Shown piece by piece: positions 16,954 to 25,586 of a DNA stretch of 64,000 nucleotides. Made by a program: the position numbers and the translations under genes. The notes below the pieces were generated by a model that saw only the letters and a list, made by a program, of their open reading frames with translations, did not search any database and was not told where the DNA came from. Origin of the DNA: Bacteroidota bacterium (GTDB taxonomy: Bacteria > Bacteroidota > Bacteroidia > B-17B0 > Aurantibacillaceae); NCBI GenBank assembly GCA_013298715.1, contig JAAFIQ010000019.1, positions 1 to 64,000 of the forward strand, read 5' to 3'. Numbering within the stretch: position 1 is the first letter of the stretch; each line of letters starts with the position of its first letter.

Positions 16954-16984
16954 CAAATTTAATTGTAGTGTTTTGATATAACAA
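16954..16984 (-). promoter_or_regulatory. dnaN promoter, TTG-N20-TAAATTTG
   Basis: Read on the minus strand, TTG (16984-16982), 20 bases, then TAAATTTG (16961-16954). This is the complete Bacteroidota consensus (TTG, 19-21 bases, TAnnTTTG). The dnaN ATG is 17 bases downstream of the -7 element, giving a leader of about 12 bases. Confidence 0.75.
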
Positions 16985-17054
16985 TTGATTAGTGCGGAGT
17001 TATAAGTATTTTTTTAACAATACTAAATGTTAGCCTTGAGATTAATTATTAAAA

Positions 17055-18086
17055 TTACTTAAAGTAAGGCGGTGTAATCAACAATTTCCCGAAAACAAAA
17101 TACTGTGTTAAAGCCCATTCTTTTCCGCCATCAAAACGCAAATAAAATCTATCTGGATCGTACGCGTAAGAAACACCATTTTCATTTTCGTTTTTACCTT
17201 TTTTGGGCTGTTTTCTGTATAGCTCATAAATGTTGGTTTTAAAAGGTTTTTCAGAAACTGTAATCTTACAAAACGGTTTATTCGTAAATAAAGAATCTTC
17301 AAGTTTTTTGTTCTTTCCTGTTATGAGCGCCTCGTAAGCTATGTGTTGATAATAAGCAAGGTATTGTTTCATTTTTGATTCTAAAAATGCGCATGAATTA
17401 TTTTTTGAATCACGTAGTGTAAATTTAGTAGTACTCTCCAAGTCAATTGTAAATGATGAGTCTGGTTGTTCACTATACTCAACTTTTATTTGCTTTATTT
17501 GTGGCGGTGTAAAAGCCATTACAACAACATCTCGCCACTCATTTTCATTAGCGATATAACGGGGCTTCAAAAATCCTTTAAAGTCTGGAATAAACGTTAT
17601 ATAAGGATTTGAGTAATTATTCCCATCCTCTAAATTTGTAAGGAGCATATAGGATCCTTCATAATCAGGGGGCTCGTGTCCTACATAATATTGTTTAATT
17701 TTATTATTTTCTTTGTTATAAATTTCTACCTTAACAGCTAACGATGACATAAACCTTAGTACACCTTCTTTCATTTGCTTTGGTACGGGCATTTTCACTT
17801 CAACGCGTTTAACACATTCTAATAAATTTAAAATCGCATCTTGTCTGCAATGAAATTTATCGTTAACCACCCAACCATTGGCGGTTCGCTTTAAAGATGA
17901 GATTTCGCCTTCTTTATTGGTTATAGTTATTTTTGAAATACCTGCCGTATCCGCAACGCCAAAGGCTCTATCTTCTTTATCCTCTAAAGTGCTTGTTTTG
18001 TTTTTATTAAAATAAAAAAACACAGCGCATAAACTCAAAATAAGTAAAGCGCTAATTGTAATAAAAGAAGACTTGTTTTTTTGCAT
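17055..18086 (-). CDS. DUF4340-type membrane-anchored protein
   Basis: A 343-residue protein with one N-terminal membrane helix (SSFITISALLILSLCAVFFYF) and a periplasmic domain. DTAGISKITITNKEGE, LKRTANGWVVND, YYVGHEPPDYEGSYMLL and AFTPPQIKQIKV fit the DUF4340 pattern, a family often found next to ABC systems of gliding bacteria. It is the last gene of the three-gene minus-strand group with the PorP/SprF protein (gap of six bases). Role unknown. Confidence 0.72.
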   Translation of the reverse strand: MQKNKSSFITISALLILSLCAVFFYFNKNKTSTLEDKEDRAFGVADTAGISKITITNKEGEISSLKRTANGWVVNDKFHCRQDAILNLLECVKRVEVKMPVPKQMKEGVLRFMSSLAVKVEIYNKENNKIKQYYVGHEPPDYEGSYMLLTNLEDGNNYSNPYITFIPDFKGFLKPRYIANENEWRDVVVMAFTPPQIKQIKVEYSEQPDSSFTIDLESTTKFTLRDSKNNSCAFLESKMKQYLAYYQHIAYEALITGKNKKLEDSLFTNKPFCKITVSEKPFKTNIYELYRKQPKKGKNENENGVSYAYDPDRFYLRFDGGKEWALTQYFVFGKLLITPPYFK

Positions 18087-18092
18087 GAAATT

Positions 18093-19145
18093 CTATCTGA
18101 ATTCGCTACGTGAATCGAACAACGAACTAGCCAAACTATTAAATCTTATTCCGATCTCAAATCCACCAATGCTGCGTGAAGCAGGACGATAACCAGACAC
18201 ATTAACATCGTATGAAATTGTAAAGGAATAATCGTTCATGTCATAAACTAATTGTGGAATAAAGGCATCTTTTACTCTATAAAACAAACCAAAGCCTAAG
18301 GCGTTTTGCGTTTTTTGTCCTGTTATTTTTGTGCCAGTGCTTGTACGGTATTTTACAAACGAACCTACAACAATGTTTCTAGCTTTGGCCTGCGAGTGAA
18401 CTAAAACAGTTGGTTCTATACTAAACTTTGTATCTTCAAAATCGAAATGTGATGTAAACGCCCCACTAACCCTAACAGGTATTCTGTAGCTTGCTCCAGC
18501 AGCATAATCCTGAACCGGCGTGTTTAAATGGTAGGCGCCAAAAACAATTTTAAAAGTTGATAAATCATCATGGTCTTGATCTGTTTTTAGAACTCTATAT
18601 TCGTATCCAATACCCATACCTATATCTGTATTGGTGTATTGTCTAAAATTTGGTTCACCAGTTAAGGCGGCGTTATCTTCTAATTGGTTACCATCAAACT
18701 GCGATGCAAAGCGTAATTTATTATAGTTTGCGCTCGCAGCATCAACACCAAGTGCCAGACCTGCGCTAAATGCACTTTTTTTATTTAGCTTTACAATACC
18801 TGCAACATTTAGCAGCATGTTGTTTTTTGTTAGGTTGGCGCTACCAGCTCTATCATATGTATAAATAAACCCTAATCCTAAAAAGGCTTTTCGCTTTCTT
18901 GTTTTAAATACACCACCATCAACCGCCACAGCCCCTGTGTTAAAGGCTGCTCCAAAATTATTTCCCATACTCATCCATTGGTTGCGGTAGTTTAAAGAAG
19001 CGCGCATATATCCATTAAAAAAACCAGTATTGGCCGGGCTAATTTGCAAAGGTGTTTCATTAACTTGAGAGAAATGAATATCTTGGCTGTATACATTAGT
19101 GTATAAAGCAACCAAACAAAATGTACTAATAATAATCTTTTTCAT
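18093..19145 (-). CDS. PorP/SprF family type IX secretion membrane protein
   Basis: A 350-residue outer-membrane protein with signal peptide MKKIIISTFCLVALYTNVYSQ and the family start DIHFSQVNETPLQISPANTG, followed by YRNQWMSMG and a predicted beta-barrel. PorP/SprF proteins work with the T9SS; those next to a type-B cargo are thought to dock that cargo at the cell surface. Here the cargo at 19156-21999 lies directly upstream with a ten-base gap. Confidence 0.92.
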   Translation of the reverse strand: MKKIIISTFCLVALYTNVYSQDIHFSQVNETPLQISPANTGFFNGYMRASLNYRNQWMSMGNNFGAAFNTGAVAVDGGVFKTRKRKAFLGLGFIYTYDRAGSANLTKNNMLLNVAGIVKLNKKSAFSAGLALGVDAASANYNKLRFASQFDGNQLEDNAALTGEPNFRQYTNTDIGMGIGYEYRVLKTDQDHDDLSTFKIVFGAYHLNTPVQDYAAGASYRIPVRVSGAFTSHFDFEDTKFSIEPTVLVHSQAKARNIVVGSFVKYRTSTGTKITGQKTQNALGFGLFYRVKDAFIPQLVYDMNDYSFTISYDVNVSGYRPASRSIGGFEIGIRFNSLASSLFDSRSEFR

Positions 19146-19155
19146 ACTTTACAAA

Positions 19156-21999
19156 TTACCTTACTAGGGTTACATTCCCTTTGGCTAACCTGGCCTCTTT
19201 GTTTAAATTTTTATAGTTTATAAGAAATGCATAAACACCTGTTGGCGCTTTTTGTCCTTCAAAATTTCCATCCCAGCCTAAAGTTGGGTCTGAAGAGCGA
19301 AACACCTCTTGCCCCCATCTATTAAATATTTTAAAATCGTAATCATCTGTCCAAAGTGCGCTACCTAATGGTTTAAACTCATCATTTACGCCATCACCAT
19401 TTGGTGAAAAAGCATTCGGTATATTCATATTCTCTCCATCTACCATTATATCTCTTGTTTTGTCAGTAAACACGGCTATAATTTCTTCACCTAAATGTGT
19501 AACAGGGAAGACTAATGTATCAATTATGGAGTTATTCAAAACTAAAGAGTTTTTAAATTCCCAATGATGAAATACATAATTTGTGCTTGTAGGAATAGCT
19601 TTGATAGGCAGGTTAGTTTGGTAATATGTACCCGACCATTTGTAATTTGGCAAAATAGTTGAATTTAAACGTACAACACCGGCATCAGCAGGTTCAACAT
19701 CTACTGTAATGCCATACGGGCCATATTGCGGACCATGTATGGCGGTATTGTTACACGGCCCACTAAAAAAACCAGCACCTTTTACAAAATCACATCTAAT
19801 TTGTATTACACGTTCTAATTTAACCATGTTAGTATCCCATTGGTCTTCAATAGTGGCAAAAGCCCCAACCTGCGGTGTTGAACCAGGAGACTCATGGTAC
19901 TTCATCTCTTTTTTGTAAAGATTTTTGATGTAATTAAATTGCGCCAGTACATTATCACAGCGCAAAGGCCCATTCAATAAGTCTTGATACCTGTTTAAAT
20001 ATTCTTGCCTAAAACTAGGAATTCTTAACAAAAGATTGGCTAGAATATTGCCATGGCCATTGTAATTTTGCGCTGATAGGTTGCCTAATCCAATTGTTGG
20101 TGAATACGGCGCACAAATATTCACAAAAGGATTACTCCAAGTTAAGGTGTTTGTTGCCACGGTACTAAAGTTTAAAACCGCTGGCATATTCCATAGATAA
20201 TAATGGTATTTATTACCGAATCTACCAACATTTTGCGCTCCTTTCCCAAATGCAATGTTATAATTCCACAAATTACTATTCATAAAGTAACTGTTAAAAA
20301 TCATATAATCCATAAAGCTCGACTTGTCTATTCTATTAAACAAGTTGGCGTATAAGTTTGGGTTAGCAATATTTGGAGCAACACCGATGGTGTAAGTTGA
20401 ATTCCAAGTGTTTTGAAAATTTGAAGGACTTTCTTGAAACTCTTGATACTCTACCTCGCCTGTAGATGGCTGGTTGGAATAACTCAAGCACAATGAATCT
20501 TTAGATTGTTTGTAGTAAAAGTTTTCATAATGTTTATCATAAACCTCACGTAAATCATATACTCCTTGGTACTTACCATTTAAAAACATTACAACAGGTT
20601 TTATGTGCAACGGACTAAGTGGCAAGTTGTTTTTGGCTGCGATTGATTGAACGAGGATATCTCTTATTCCTGTCCCTTTTGATTCAGGAAATAAAAGACT
20701 AGGGGAATGGCTCTCAATATCCCCTGCCTTTAAATGCAAAGTTGGGAAAGTTGTGCGTGTAGAGGCACCTAAGCCTGCAACATTAAAAATTTGACCATTA
20801 AAATTACAGCCTAAACCCCTTCTGTCATCAATAGAAATTTCATAGCCATACTGTTTTGTTTTCCAAGATTCTATAACTGGTTTAGAAATTATACCATAGC
20901 CACTCGTTAATAAATTTTTATTATCAAAATATTCAACATGAATGGTTGGACCAGCAGGTGCACTCGGAGCTGTTCCCCCTGATGCATACCAATTTGCCTC
21001 AACGCTATGCATCGTTACAGCAATAACGCCAAACTCTTGTTGAAAGGTTAGATGCTCGGGGTCCTGAAAAAATGTTTTAGTGGCACACCAGCTTGGTAAA
21101 TAACTATTTGTAGTGCAACCCTGCGGAACAATTTGCACCGTGCCATCAAACCAAGGTTTAGGGTAATTAACTGCCCTAATTAAGGTTGAGCTTGTGTTAA
21201 GAAATATTCCAGGGGTTGTACCAGTATAAACTGGGCTAAATGGTGTTATTGTACCATTTATTGGAAACAAACCATTATCCAGTTCATATCTAACTTCAAA
21301 ACAACTACCTGTGGAATCAGCTATGTTATTATCTGTTAAGATAAACAATTCACCGCCATTACCAACCGTTCCAAACTGGGTGTTGTTTGTGCTTGTAGAA
21401 AAAGTTGGTGTGGGCAAATAATCTTTGTAATTTAATGTGTTGGTTGGGTTTGGTGTAGCAAAAGTATTTAAGGTAGATACACGCCAGGCAACATTTCCAA
21501 TAGCGTTATAAGTCCCTAGTTCGCGGGTTCTGTAGTGTCCATATTGCGTTGGTCTTACAAAAATACTATCGCGTAAAACACCTTGCTGACTGCTTAAAAT
21601 TAGCCATTGGCTTTTGCACTGTGTAATATCAAAATTTGCGTGATGTTCTTTGGCGCCAGTTATAGGATAAGTGTAAACTGTATTTTTGCCAGTTAACCAA
21701 ATAATTCCATGACCTCCAACTGCAAGTGTGAATGTGTTCGGAATTTTGTATTTAAAAACGTTGTTTCTTTCGTTACTTAGGTACCATCCGCCTAAATTTA
21801 CAGTACTTGTGTGGGCGTTGTAAATTTCAACCCAATCACTTGCATTTCCATTAATATCAGTATTTACACCACTATTGGTTACACAGTATTCATTGATGAC
21901 AACAGCTTGAGAAAATAAATTTATTTTAAACCCTAGCATCAAAATACAAAAGAATACTAAAAATCGCTTCTTAGCTAAAAAGTCTGTCATTTTATTCAT
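19156..21999 (-). CDS. large exported CotH/lamin-tail protein with T9SS type-B sorting domain
   Basis: A 947-residue surface protein. After the signal peptide (KRFLVFFCILMLGFKINLFSQ) comes a lamin-tail domain (VVINEYCVTNSG, DWVEIYNAHTSTVNLGGWYLSN; about 33-150). A CotH-like region lies at about 360-730 (GCNFNGQIFNVAGLG, FLNGKYQGVYDLREVYD, SSFMDYMIFNSYFMNSNLWNYN). The C-terminus is a type-B/gliding-associated domain: NIPNAFSPNGDGVNDEF, FKIFNRWGQEVF, GWDGNFEGQKAPTGVYAF. CotH-like proteins are atypical kinases; activity here is not established. MTDFLAKK (21990) is an alternative start. The ATG is divergent from the PurF-like gene. Confidence 0.88.
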   Translation of the reverse strand: MNKMTDFLAKKRFLVFFCILMLGFKINLFSQAVVINEYCVTNSGVNTDINGNASDWVEIYNAHTSTVNLGGWYLSNERNNVFKYKIPNTFTLAVGGHGIIWLTGKNTVYTYPITGAKEHHANFDITQCKSQWLILSSQQGVLRDSIFVRPTQYGHYRTRELGTYNAIGNVAWRVSTLNTFATPNPTNTLNYKDYLPTPTFSTSTNNTQFGTVGNGGELFILTDNNIADSTGSCFEVRYELDNGLFPINGTITPFSPVYTGTTPGIFLNTSSTLIRAVNYPKPWFDGTVQIVPQGCTTNSYLPSWCATKTFFQDPEHLTFQQEFGVIAVTMHSVEANWYASGGTAPSAPAGPTIHVEYFDNKNLLTSGYGIISKPVIESWKTKQYGYEISIDDRRGLGCNFNGQIFNVAGLGASTRTTFPTLHLKAGDIESHSPSLLFPESKGTGIRDILVQSIAAKNNLPLSPLHIKPVVMFLNGKYQGVYDLREVYDKHYENFYYKQSKDSLCLSYSNQPSTGEVEYQEFQESPSNFQNTWNSTYTIGVAPNIANPNLYANLFNRIDKSSFMDYMIFNSYFMNSNLWNYNIAFGKGAQNVGRFGNKYHYYLWNMPAVLNFSTVATNTLTWSNPFVNICAPYSPTIGLGNLSAQNYNGHGNILANLLLRIPSFRQEYLNRYQDLLNGPLRCDNVLAQFNYIKNLYKKEMKYHESPGSTPQVGAFATIEDQWDTNMVKLERVIQIRCDFVKGAGFFSGPCNNTAIHGPQYGPYGITVDVEPADAGVVRLNSTILPNYKWSGTYYQTNLPIKAIPTSTNYVFHHWEFKNSLVLNNSIIDTLVFPVTHLGEEIIAVFTDKTRDIMVDGENMNIPNAFSPNGDGVNDEFKPLGSALWTDDYDFKIFNRWGQEVFRSSDPTLGWDGNFEGQKAPTGVYAFLINYKNLNKEARLAKGNVTLVR

Positions 22000-22057
22000 A
22001 ATATAAACACTTCAAATATACTCAAATCAACGCACATAATCAAAAAATGGTTGGTTT

Positions 22058-22081
22058 ATTGTTAAATTTTTATTGTTAAAT
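22058..22081. repeat. tandem 10-base direct repeat upstream of the PurF-like gene
   Basis: ATTGTTAAAT occurs at 22058-22067 and again at 22072-22081 (14-base period), in the divergent intergenic region 42-65 bases before the ATG at 22123. The spacing is not a whole helical turn. It might be a regulator site or chance in AT-rich DNA. Confidence 0.35.
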
Positions 22082-22122
22082 CCACAAATCAAAAGCGTAT
22101 TTTTACATTTTGGTAATTTTTT

Positions 22123-24021
22123 ATGAGCGATAGTATTCACCACGAATGTGGCGTAACCTTGGTAAGGTTGTTAAAGCCAACCTCTTTTTATAAAGAAAAA
22201 TATGGCTCGGCAAGGTATGGTTTGCATAAACTTTATCAACTCATGGAAAAAATGATTAACCGTGGGCAGGATGGGGCAGGAGTTGCAACCATTAAATTAG
22301 ATGCGGCCCCTGGAACGAACTACATTGATAGGTTAAGGAGTATAGAGAGTAAAGCTACTCAAGATATTTTTGGTCAAATAAACAATTTATTCGTTCAGGC
22401 GCAACGTAAAAATCCCGAAGAATACAAAAGTGCGCAGTGGCAACAAGAGAACATTCCGTTTTTAGGGGATATTTTTTTGGGACATCTCCGCTACGGCACT
22501 TTTGGAAAAAACAGCATTCAGAGTTGCCATCCTTTTAGAAGACAAAACAATTGGAAAAGCAGAAACTTGGTGGTTGCTGGAAATTTTAACCTTACAAATG
22601 TTGATGAGCTTTTTGGGCATTTAGTTGAGCTCGGGCAACATCCTACCGAAATGGCAGATACCATTACGGTAATGGAAAAAATTGGTCATTTTTTAGATAA
22701 AGAAAACGATAAATTATTTAAGCAATTTAAAGAACAAAGCGATAAAAATTTTGAAATAAGCAAACTCATTCAAAAACATTTAGATGTAGCATCTATTTTA
22801 AAAGAAAGCAGCAAACGCTGGGATGGAGGCTACGTTATGGCTGGTATGATTGGCCATGGAGATTCTTTTGTGCTGCGCGACCCAAACGGCATTCGCCCTG
22901 CCTTTGTATATAAAGATGATGAAGTTATTGTAATTGCTAGCGAAAGGCCTGTAATTCAAACCGTATTTAATGTTCCTTTCGAAAACATTAATGAACTGCA
23001 GCCAGGACACGCAGCAATAATTAAAAAGGATGGTAGCTACAACGAAGTGGAGATTGTTGAACCTCTTGAAAGAAAAAGTTGCAGTTTTGAACGCATTTAT
23101 TTTAGTAGAGGAAACGATAAAGAAATATACACTGAAAGAAATAAATTAGGAAGAAATTTAACACAAACTGTTTTAAAAAGTGTAAACTACGATTTGCAAA
23201 ATACTGTATTTAGTTACATACCCAATACAGCTGAAGTTGCATTTGGCGGACTTATTGAAGGTATAGATGACTATAACAATCAACTTAAAGCAGAACAAAT
23301 TTTAAAACTAAATTCGCTTACTCAAGAAAATTTAAGGAATATTTTAAGCGTGCACCCACGTATACATAAGGTAGTTTTAAAGGACGCAAAACAGCGAACG
23401 TTTATTACGGATGATGAGAACCGCGAGAGCCTAGTAAACTTGGTGTATGACATAACTTATGGCACGGTAAAAAAAGGCGACGATAATTTAGTAGTGTTGG
23501 ATGATAGCATTGTGCGCGGCACTACACTTAAACAAAGTATTTTAAAAATATTAGACAGGTTAGGCCCAAAAAAAATTATAGTAGTTAGCTCTTGTCCGCA
23601 AATTAGATACCCCGATTGTTATGGAATTGACATGGCTGTGTTAAGCAAATTTATTGCCTTTGAAGCTGCCGTAACTTTAATTAAAGAGACAAAGGGAGAA
23701 GTTTTTTTAACTGAACTTTATGAGCGCGCCAAACGTGAATATTTAAAACCAAAAGAAGAACAGGTTAATTTGGTGAAAGAAATCTATAACCCATTTAATG
23801 CAGAGCAAATTAGCAAACGTATTGCAGAATTGCTAAAACCAAACGATTTAAAGGCTGAATTAGAAATTATTTATCAAGGGTTAGAAGGCTTGCACAACGC
23901 TTGCCCTAACAATACTGGTGACTGGTACTTTAGCGGCAATTACCCTACACCTGGCGGTAACAAAGTGAGCAATAAATCGTTTTTAAATTACATGGAAGGT
24001 AAAAATGTAAGAGCCTACTAA
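22123..24021 (+). CDS. long-form amidophosphoribosyltransferase-like protein (PurF family)
   Basis: A 632-residue protein with an N-terminal Ntn glutamine amidotransferase domain (HHECGVTLVRL; INRGQDGAGVAT; LGHLRYGTFG; VAGNFNLTN; LRDPNGIRPAFVY) and a PRTase domain with the PRPP motif VVLDDSIVRGTTL (about 457-469). In PurF the catalytic cysteine is N-terminal after processing; here it is C9, so removal of eight residues would be needed. It is longer than canonical PurF (about 470-500) through an internal insert and a C-terminal extension. It may make phosphoribosylamine or be the second, divergent copy typical of this phylum. Confidence 0.87.
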   Translation: MSDSIHHECGVTLVRLLKPTSFYKEKYGSARYGLHKLYQLMEKMINRGQDGAGVATIKLDAAPGTNYIDRLRSIESKATQDIFGQINNLFVQAQRKNPEEYKSAQWQQENIPFLGDIFLGHLRYGTFGKNSIQSCHPFRRQNNWKSRNLVVAGNFNLTNVDELFGHLVELGQHPTEMADTITVMEKIGHFLDKENDKLFKQFKEQSDKNFEISKLIQKHLDVASILKESSKRWDGGYVMAGMIGHGDSFVLRDPNGIRPAFVYKDDEVIVIASERPVIQTVFNVPFENINELQPGHAAIIKKDGSYNEVEIVEPLERKSCSFERIYFSRGNDKEIYTERNKLGRNLTQTVLKSVNYDLQNTVFSYIPNTAEVAFGGLIEGIDDYNNQLKAEQILKLNSLTQENLRNILSVHPRIHKVVLKDAKQRTFITDDENRESLVNLVYDITYGTVKKGDDNLVVLDDSIVRGTTLKQSILKILDRLGPKKIIVVSSCPQIRYPDCYGIDMAVLSKFIAFEAAVTLIKETKGEVFLTELYERAKREYLKPKEEQVNLVKEIYNPFNAEQISKRIAELLKPNDLKAELEIIYQGLEGLHNACPNNTGDWYFSGNYPTPGGNKVSNKSFLNYMEGKNVRAY

Positions 24022-24110
24022 TTTTAATTCGCCATTTTTTACTTCATTCATACCACTTCTTCAATTAGTGTAACCACTTTTAAATACTCAATTTATTTTT
24101 AGCAATTGCA

Positions 24111-24126
24111 GATGTAATTTTACATC
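24111..24126. promoter_or_regulatory. perfect palindrome upstream of the TonB gene
   Basis: GATGTAA-TT-TTACATC: 7-base arms and a 2-base spacer, centred about 60 bases before the ATG at 24178. A TTG lies directly before it (24106-24108). It could be an operator for a dimeric regulator; which one cannot be said. Confidence 0.4.
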
Positions 24127-24177
24127 AAGATTAAGTAGAATGCGCAACCTTAATCGAAACAATTAAAATTAAAAATT

Positions 24178-25002
24178 ATGAGTTACCTAATAAACAACCA
24201 ACAAAAAGTAAATGAAATTATTTTTGCTGACAGAAACAAAGCTTATGGCTCTTACCAATTACGTTCAGAGTATGGCGCTACATTATTAAAATCAATTGGC
24301 ATTGTAGCCTTTACAATTTTTTCAACATTTGGTATTGCTTACTATTATGCAAATAAAGTTGAAGCGCCAGTAATTGAAACTAAACAAATTATCCCTGATT
24401 GTATTGTTAGAGAAATAGATTTGACGAAGAAAGACATAATAGCTGAGGTAAAACCAAGAGAAAAAAACAATCCGCAACCAGCAAGAAATAACCCTAGTAG
24501 TAACGCAGCTGCAAGCACAGTAATAAAGGATACTAACGCTGTTGTTACAACAACTACTGCATTAAACACCGATATCGGCCCAACTAACACCAACACAATT
24601 TCTGGAACCCCTGGCGACTTAACACTTGGTAGTGGAAGTGGCAGCGGCACAGGCACTAGCTCAACAACAATCATAGATTATTCTGAACCAGTTATTATTG
24701 CTGATAAGGCGCCAGAATTTGAAGGAGGCTTGGCGGCGCTTTATAGATTTATAGCTTCTAAAATTAAATACCCAAGTGTAGCCTCTGGCGAAGGAATTGA
24801 AGGTACTGTGCACGTAAAATTTGTAGTAGACGAAAAAGGAAAAGTATGTAATTTATCTTTGCAAAATAAAAAAGGCTATGGCTTGGATGAAGAAGCCTTG
24901 CGTGTAGTAGCAATGATACCAAATTTTAAAAGCCCTGGTATGATGGGTACAAAACCTGTAAAAGTTTACTATCAATTACCTATAAAATTCAGATTACGTT
25001 AA
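24178..25002 (+). CDS. energy transducer TonB
   Basis: A 274-residue inner-membrane protein: a cytosolic N-terminus with the Bacteroidota motif NKAYGSYQLRSEYG, one membrane helix (about 38-57), a periplasmic linker rich in N, T, G and S, and a C-terminal TonB domain (about 190-274; EFEGGLAALYRFIASKIKYP, GTVHVKFVVDEKGKV, GYGLDEEALRVVAMIPNF, VYYQLPIKFRLR). It passes proton-motive-force energy to TonB-dependent receptors such as the one at 51794-54001. ExbB/ExbD are not in the window. It is a single gene. Confidence 0.92.
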   Translation: MSYLINNQQKVNEIIFADRNKAYGSYQLRSEYGATLLKSIGIVAFTIFSTFGIAYYYANKVEAPVIETKQIIPDCIVREIDLTKKDIIAEVKPREKNNPQPARNNPSSNAAASTVIKDTNAVVTTTTALNTDIGPTNTNTISGTPGDLTLGSGSGSGTGTSSTTIIDYSEPVIIADKAPEFEGGLAALYRFIASKIKYPSVASGEGIEGTVHVKFVVDEKGKVCNLSLQNKKGYGLDEEALRVVAMIPNFKSPGMMGTKPVKVYYQLPIKFRLR

Positions 25003-25101
25003 GTATATTCTCTTAGTAGTTGTTCATGGTTTAGTAAGGGCTTGTGCATTGTGTAACTTATTTAGGTTAGATTTTGCATTAGCCCTTTTTGGCTTAAAAA
25101 T

Positions 25102-25205
25102 ATTAACCAAAACAGACAGCTCAAAAAAACACTACTTGCGATAAAGCAAATCTAAGGTTTCCGAAAAAAATCCTTTGCAACAAACCCTAACAGTTACTAA
25201 ATTAG
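25102..25205 (+). repeat. intergenic repeat, copy A
   Basis: About 105 bases aligning to 31625-31732 with few gaps. Shared blocks include AACC..AAACAGAC.G.TCAAAAA, the TAAGG.TTTCC region and a nearly exact CCTAACAGTTACTAAAT end. By eye the two copies are roughly 70% identical. Copy A is interrupted at its right end by the MITE-like insert, after which CTAAATTAGAGCTTGT resembles CTAAATCGAAGCCTGT in copy B. Confidence 0.6.
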
Positions 25206-25472
25206 GGTTCACTCAAAAACGCAAATATGCTAATTGATAATAGATGTAAGGGTTAAATCCATTTTTATGTGCAAAGTTTTTTGAACTCTTTTGAGAAAAT
25301 CCTTACAGATAAAAATAGGGTTTTATTTGTGTTTTTGGCTTGATAAAAATTAACTGACTCGTCGTTAGCTCAGCTCGAAGTATTTCTATACATCTTCACT
25401 TCGCTGCCCGTGCCCGCCGTAGGCAGGTCGATTCAGTTAATTTTTATACATTTTGAGTGAACCCTAAATTAG
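25197..25472. mobile_element. MITE-like insert with terminal inverted repeats and direct-repeat flanks
   Basis: GGTTCACTCAAAA at 25206-25218 and its exact reverse complement TTTTGAGTGAACC at 25451-25463 bound a 258-base segment with no coding capacity. CTAAATTAG is directly repeated at both ends (25197-25205 and 25464-25472), as a 9-base target duplication would be. Because GGG/CCC can be shared, the split 14-base repeat plus 7-base TAAATTA duplication is equally possible. No transposase is in the window to mobilise it. Confidence 0.65.
25343..25447. repeat. long stem-loop inside the MITE-like insert
   Basis: ATAAAAATTAACTGA (25343-25357) pairs perfectly with TCAGTTAATTTTTAT (25433-25447). 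The 75-base loop is clearly more GC-rich than its surroundings and holds CTTCACTTCGCTGCCCG and GCCCGCCGTAGGCAGG, the kind of GC-rich palindromic filler seen in dispersed Bacteroidota repeats. It looks like a second element nested in the first. Confidence 0.65.
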
Positions 25473-25586
25473 AGCTTGTCCCGACGTTACATTTGGAATT
25501 ATTGTATAAACATGTTTTAACAGGAATTAGTTTAGGCAAAATAGTTTTTATTAAATCTGTACAAAATAAAATGGTTTATTTGTGGT

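Larger units (their letters stand above)
25003..25586. other. intergenic region with nested repeats, no gene seen
   Basis: This 584-base stretch between the TonB gene and the kelch gene has no credible gene: a 74-codon frame at 25457-25681 begins inside an inverted repeat, has no signal or family pattern and overlaps the kelch start. It contains a diverged copy of an intergenic repeat (about 25102-25205), a MITE-like insert (25206-25463) and an inner stem-loop (25343-25447), each listed separately. The rest (25003-25101, 25473-25586) shows nothing recognisable. Confidence 0.7.

Noticed and set aside
25003-25586. tRNA or riboswitch in the large gap before the kelch gene
   Set aside because: No cloverleaf, CCA end or known aptamer core could be found; the hairpins are explained by inverted repeats of inserted elements.
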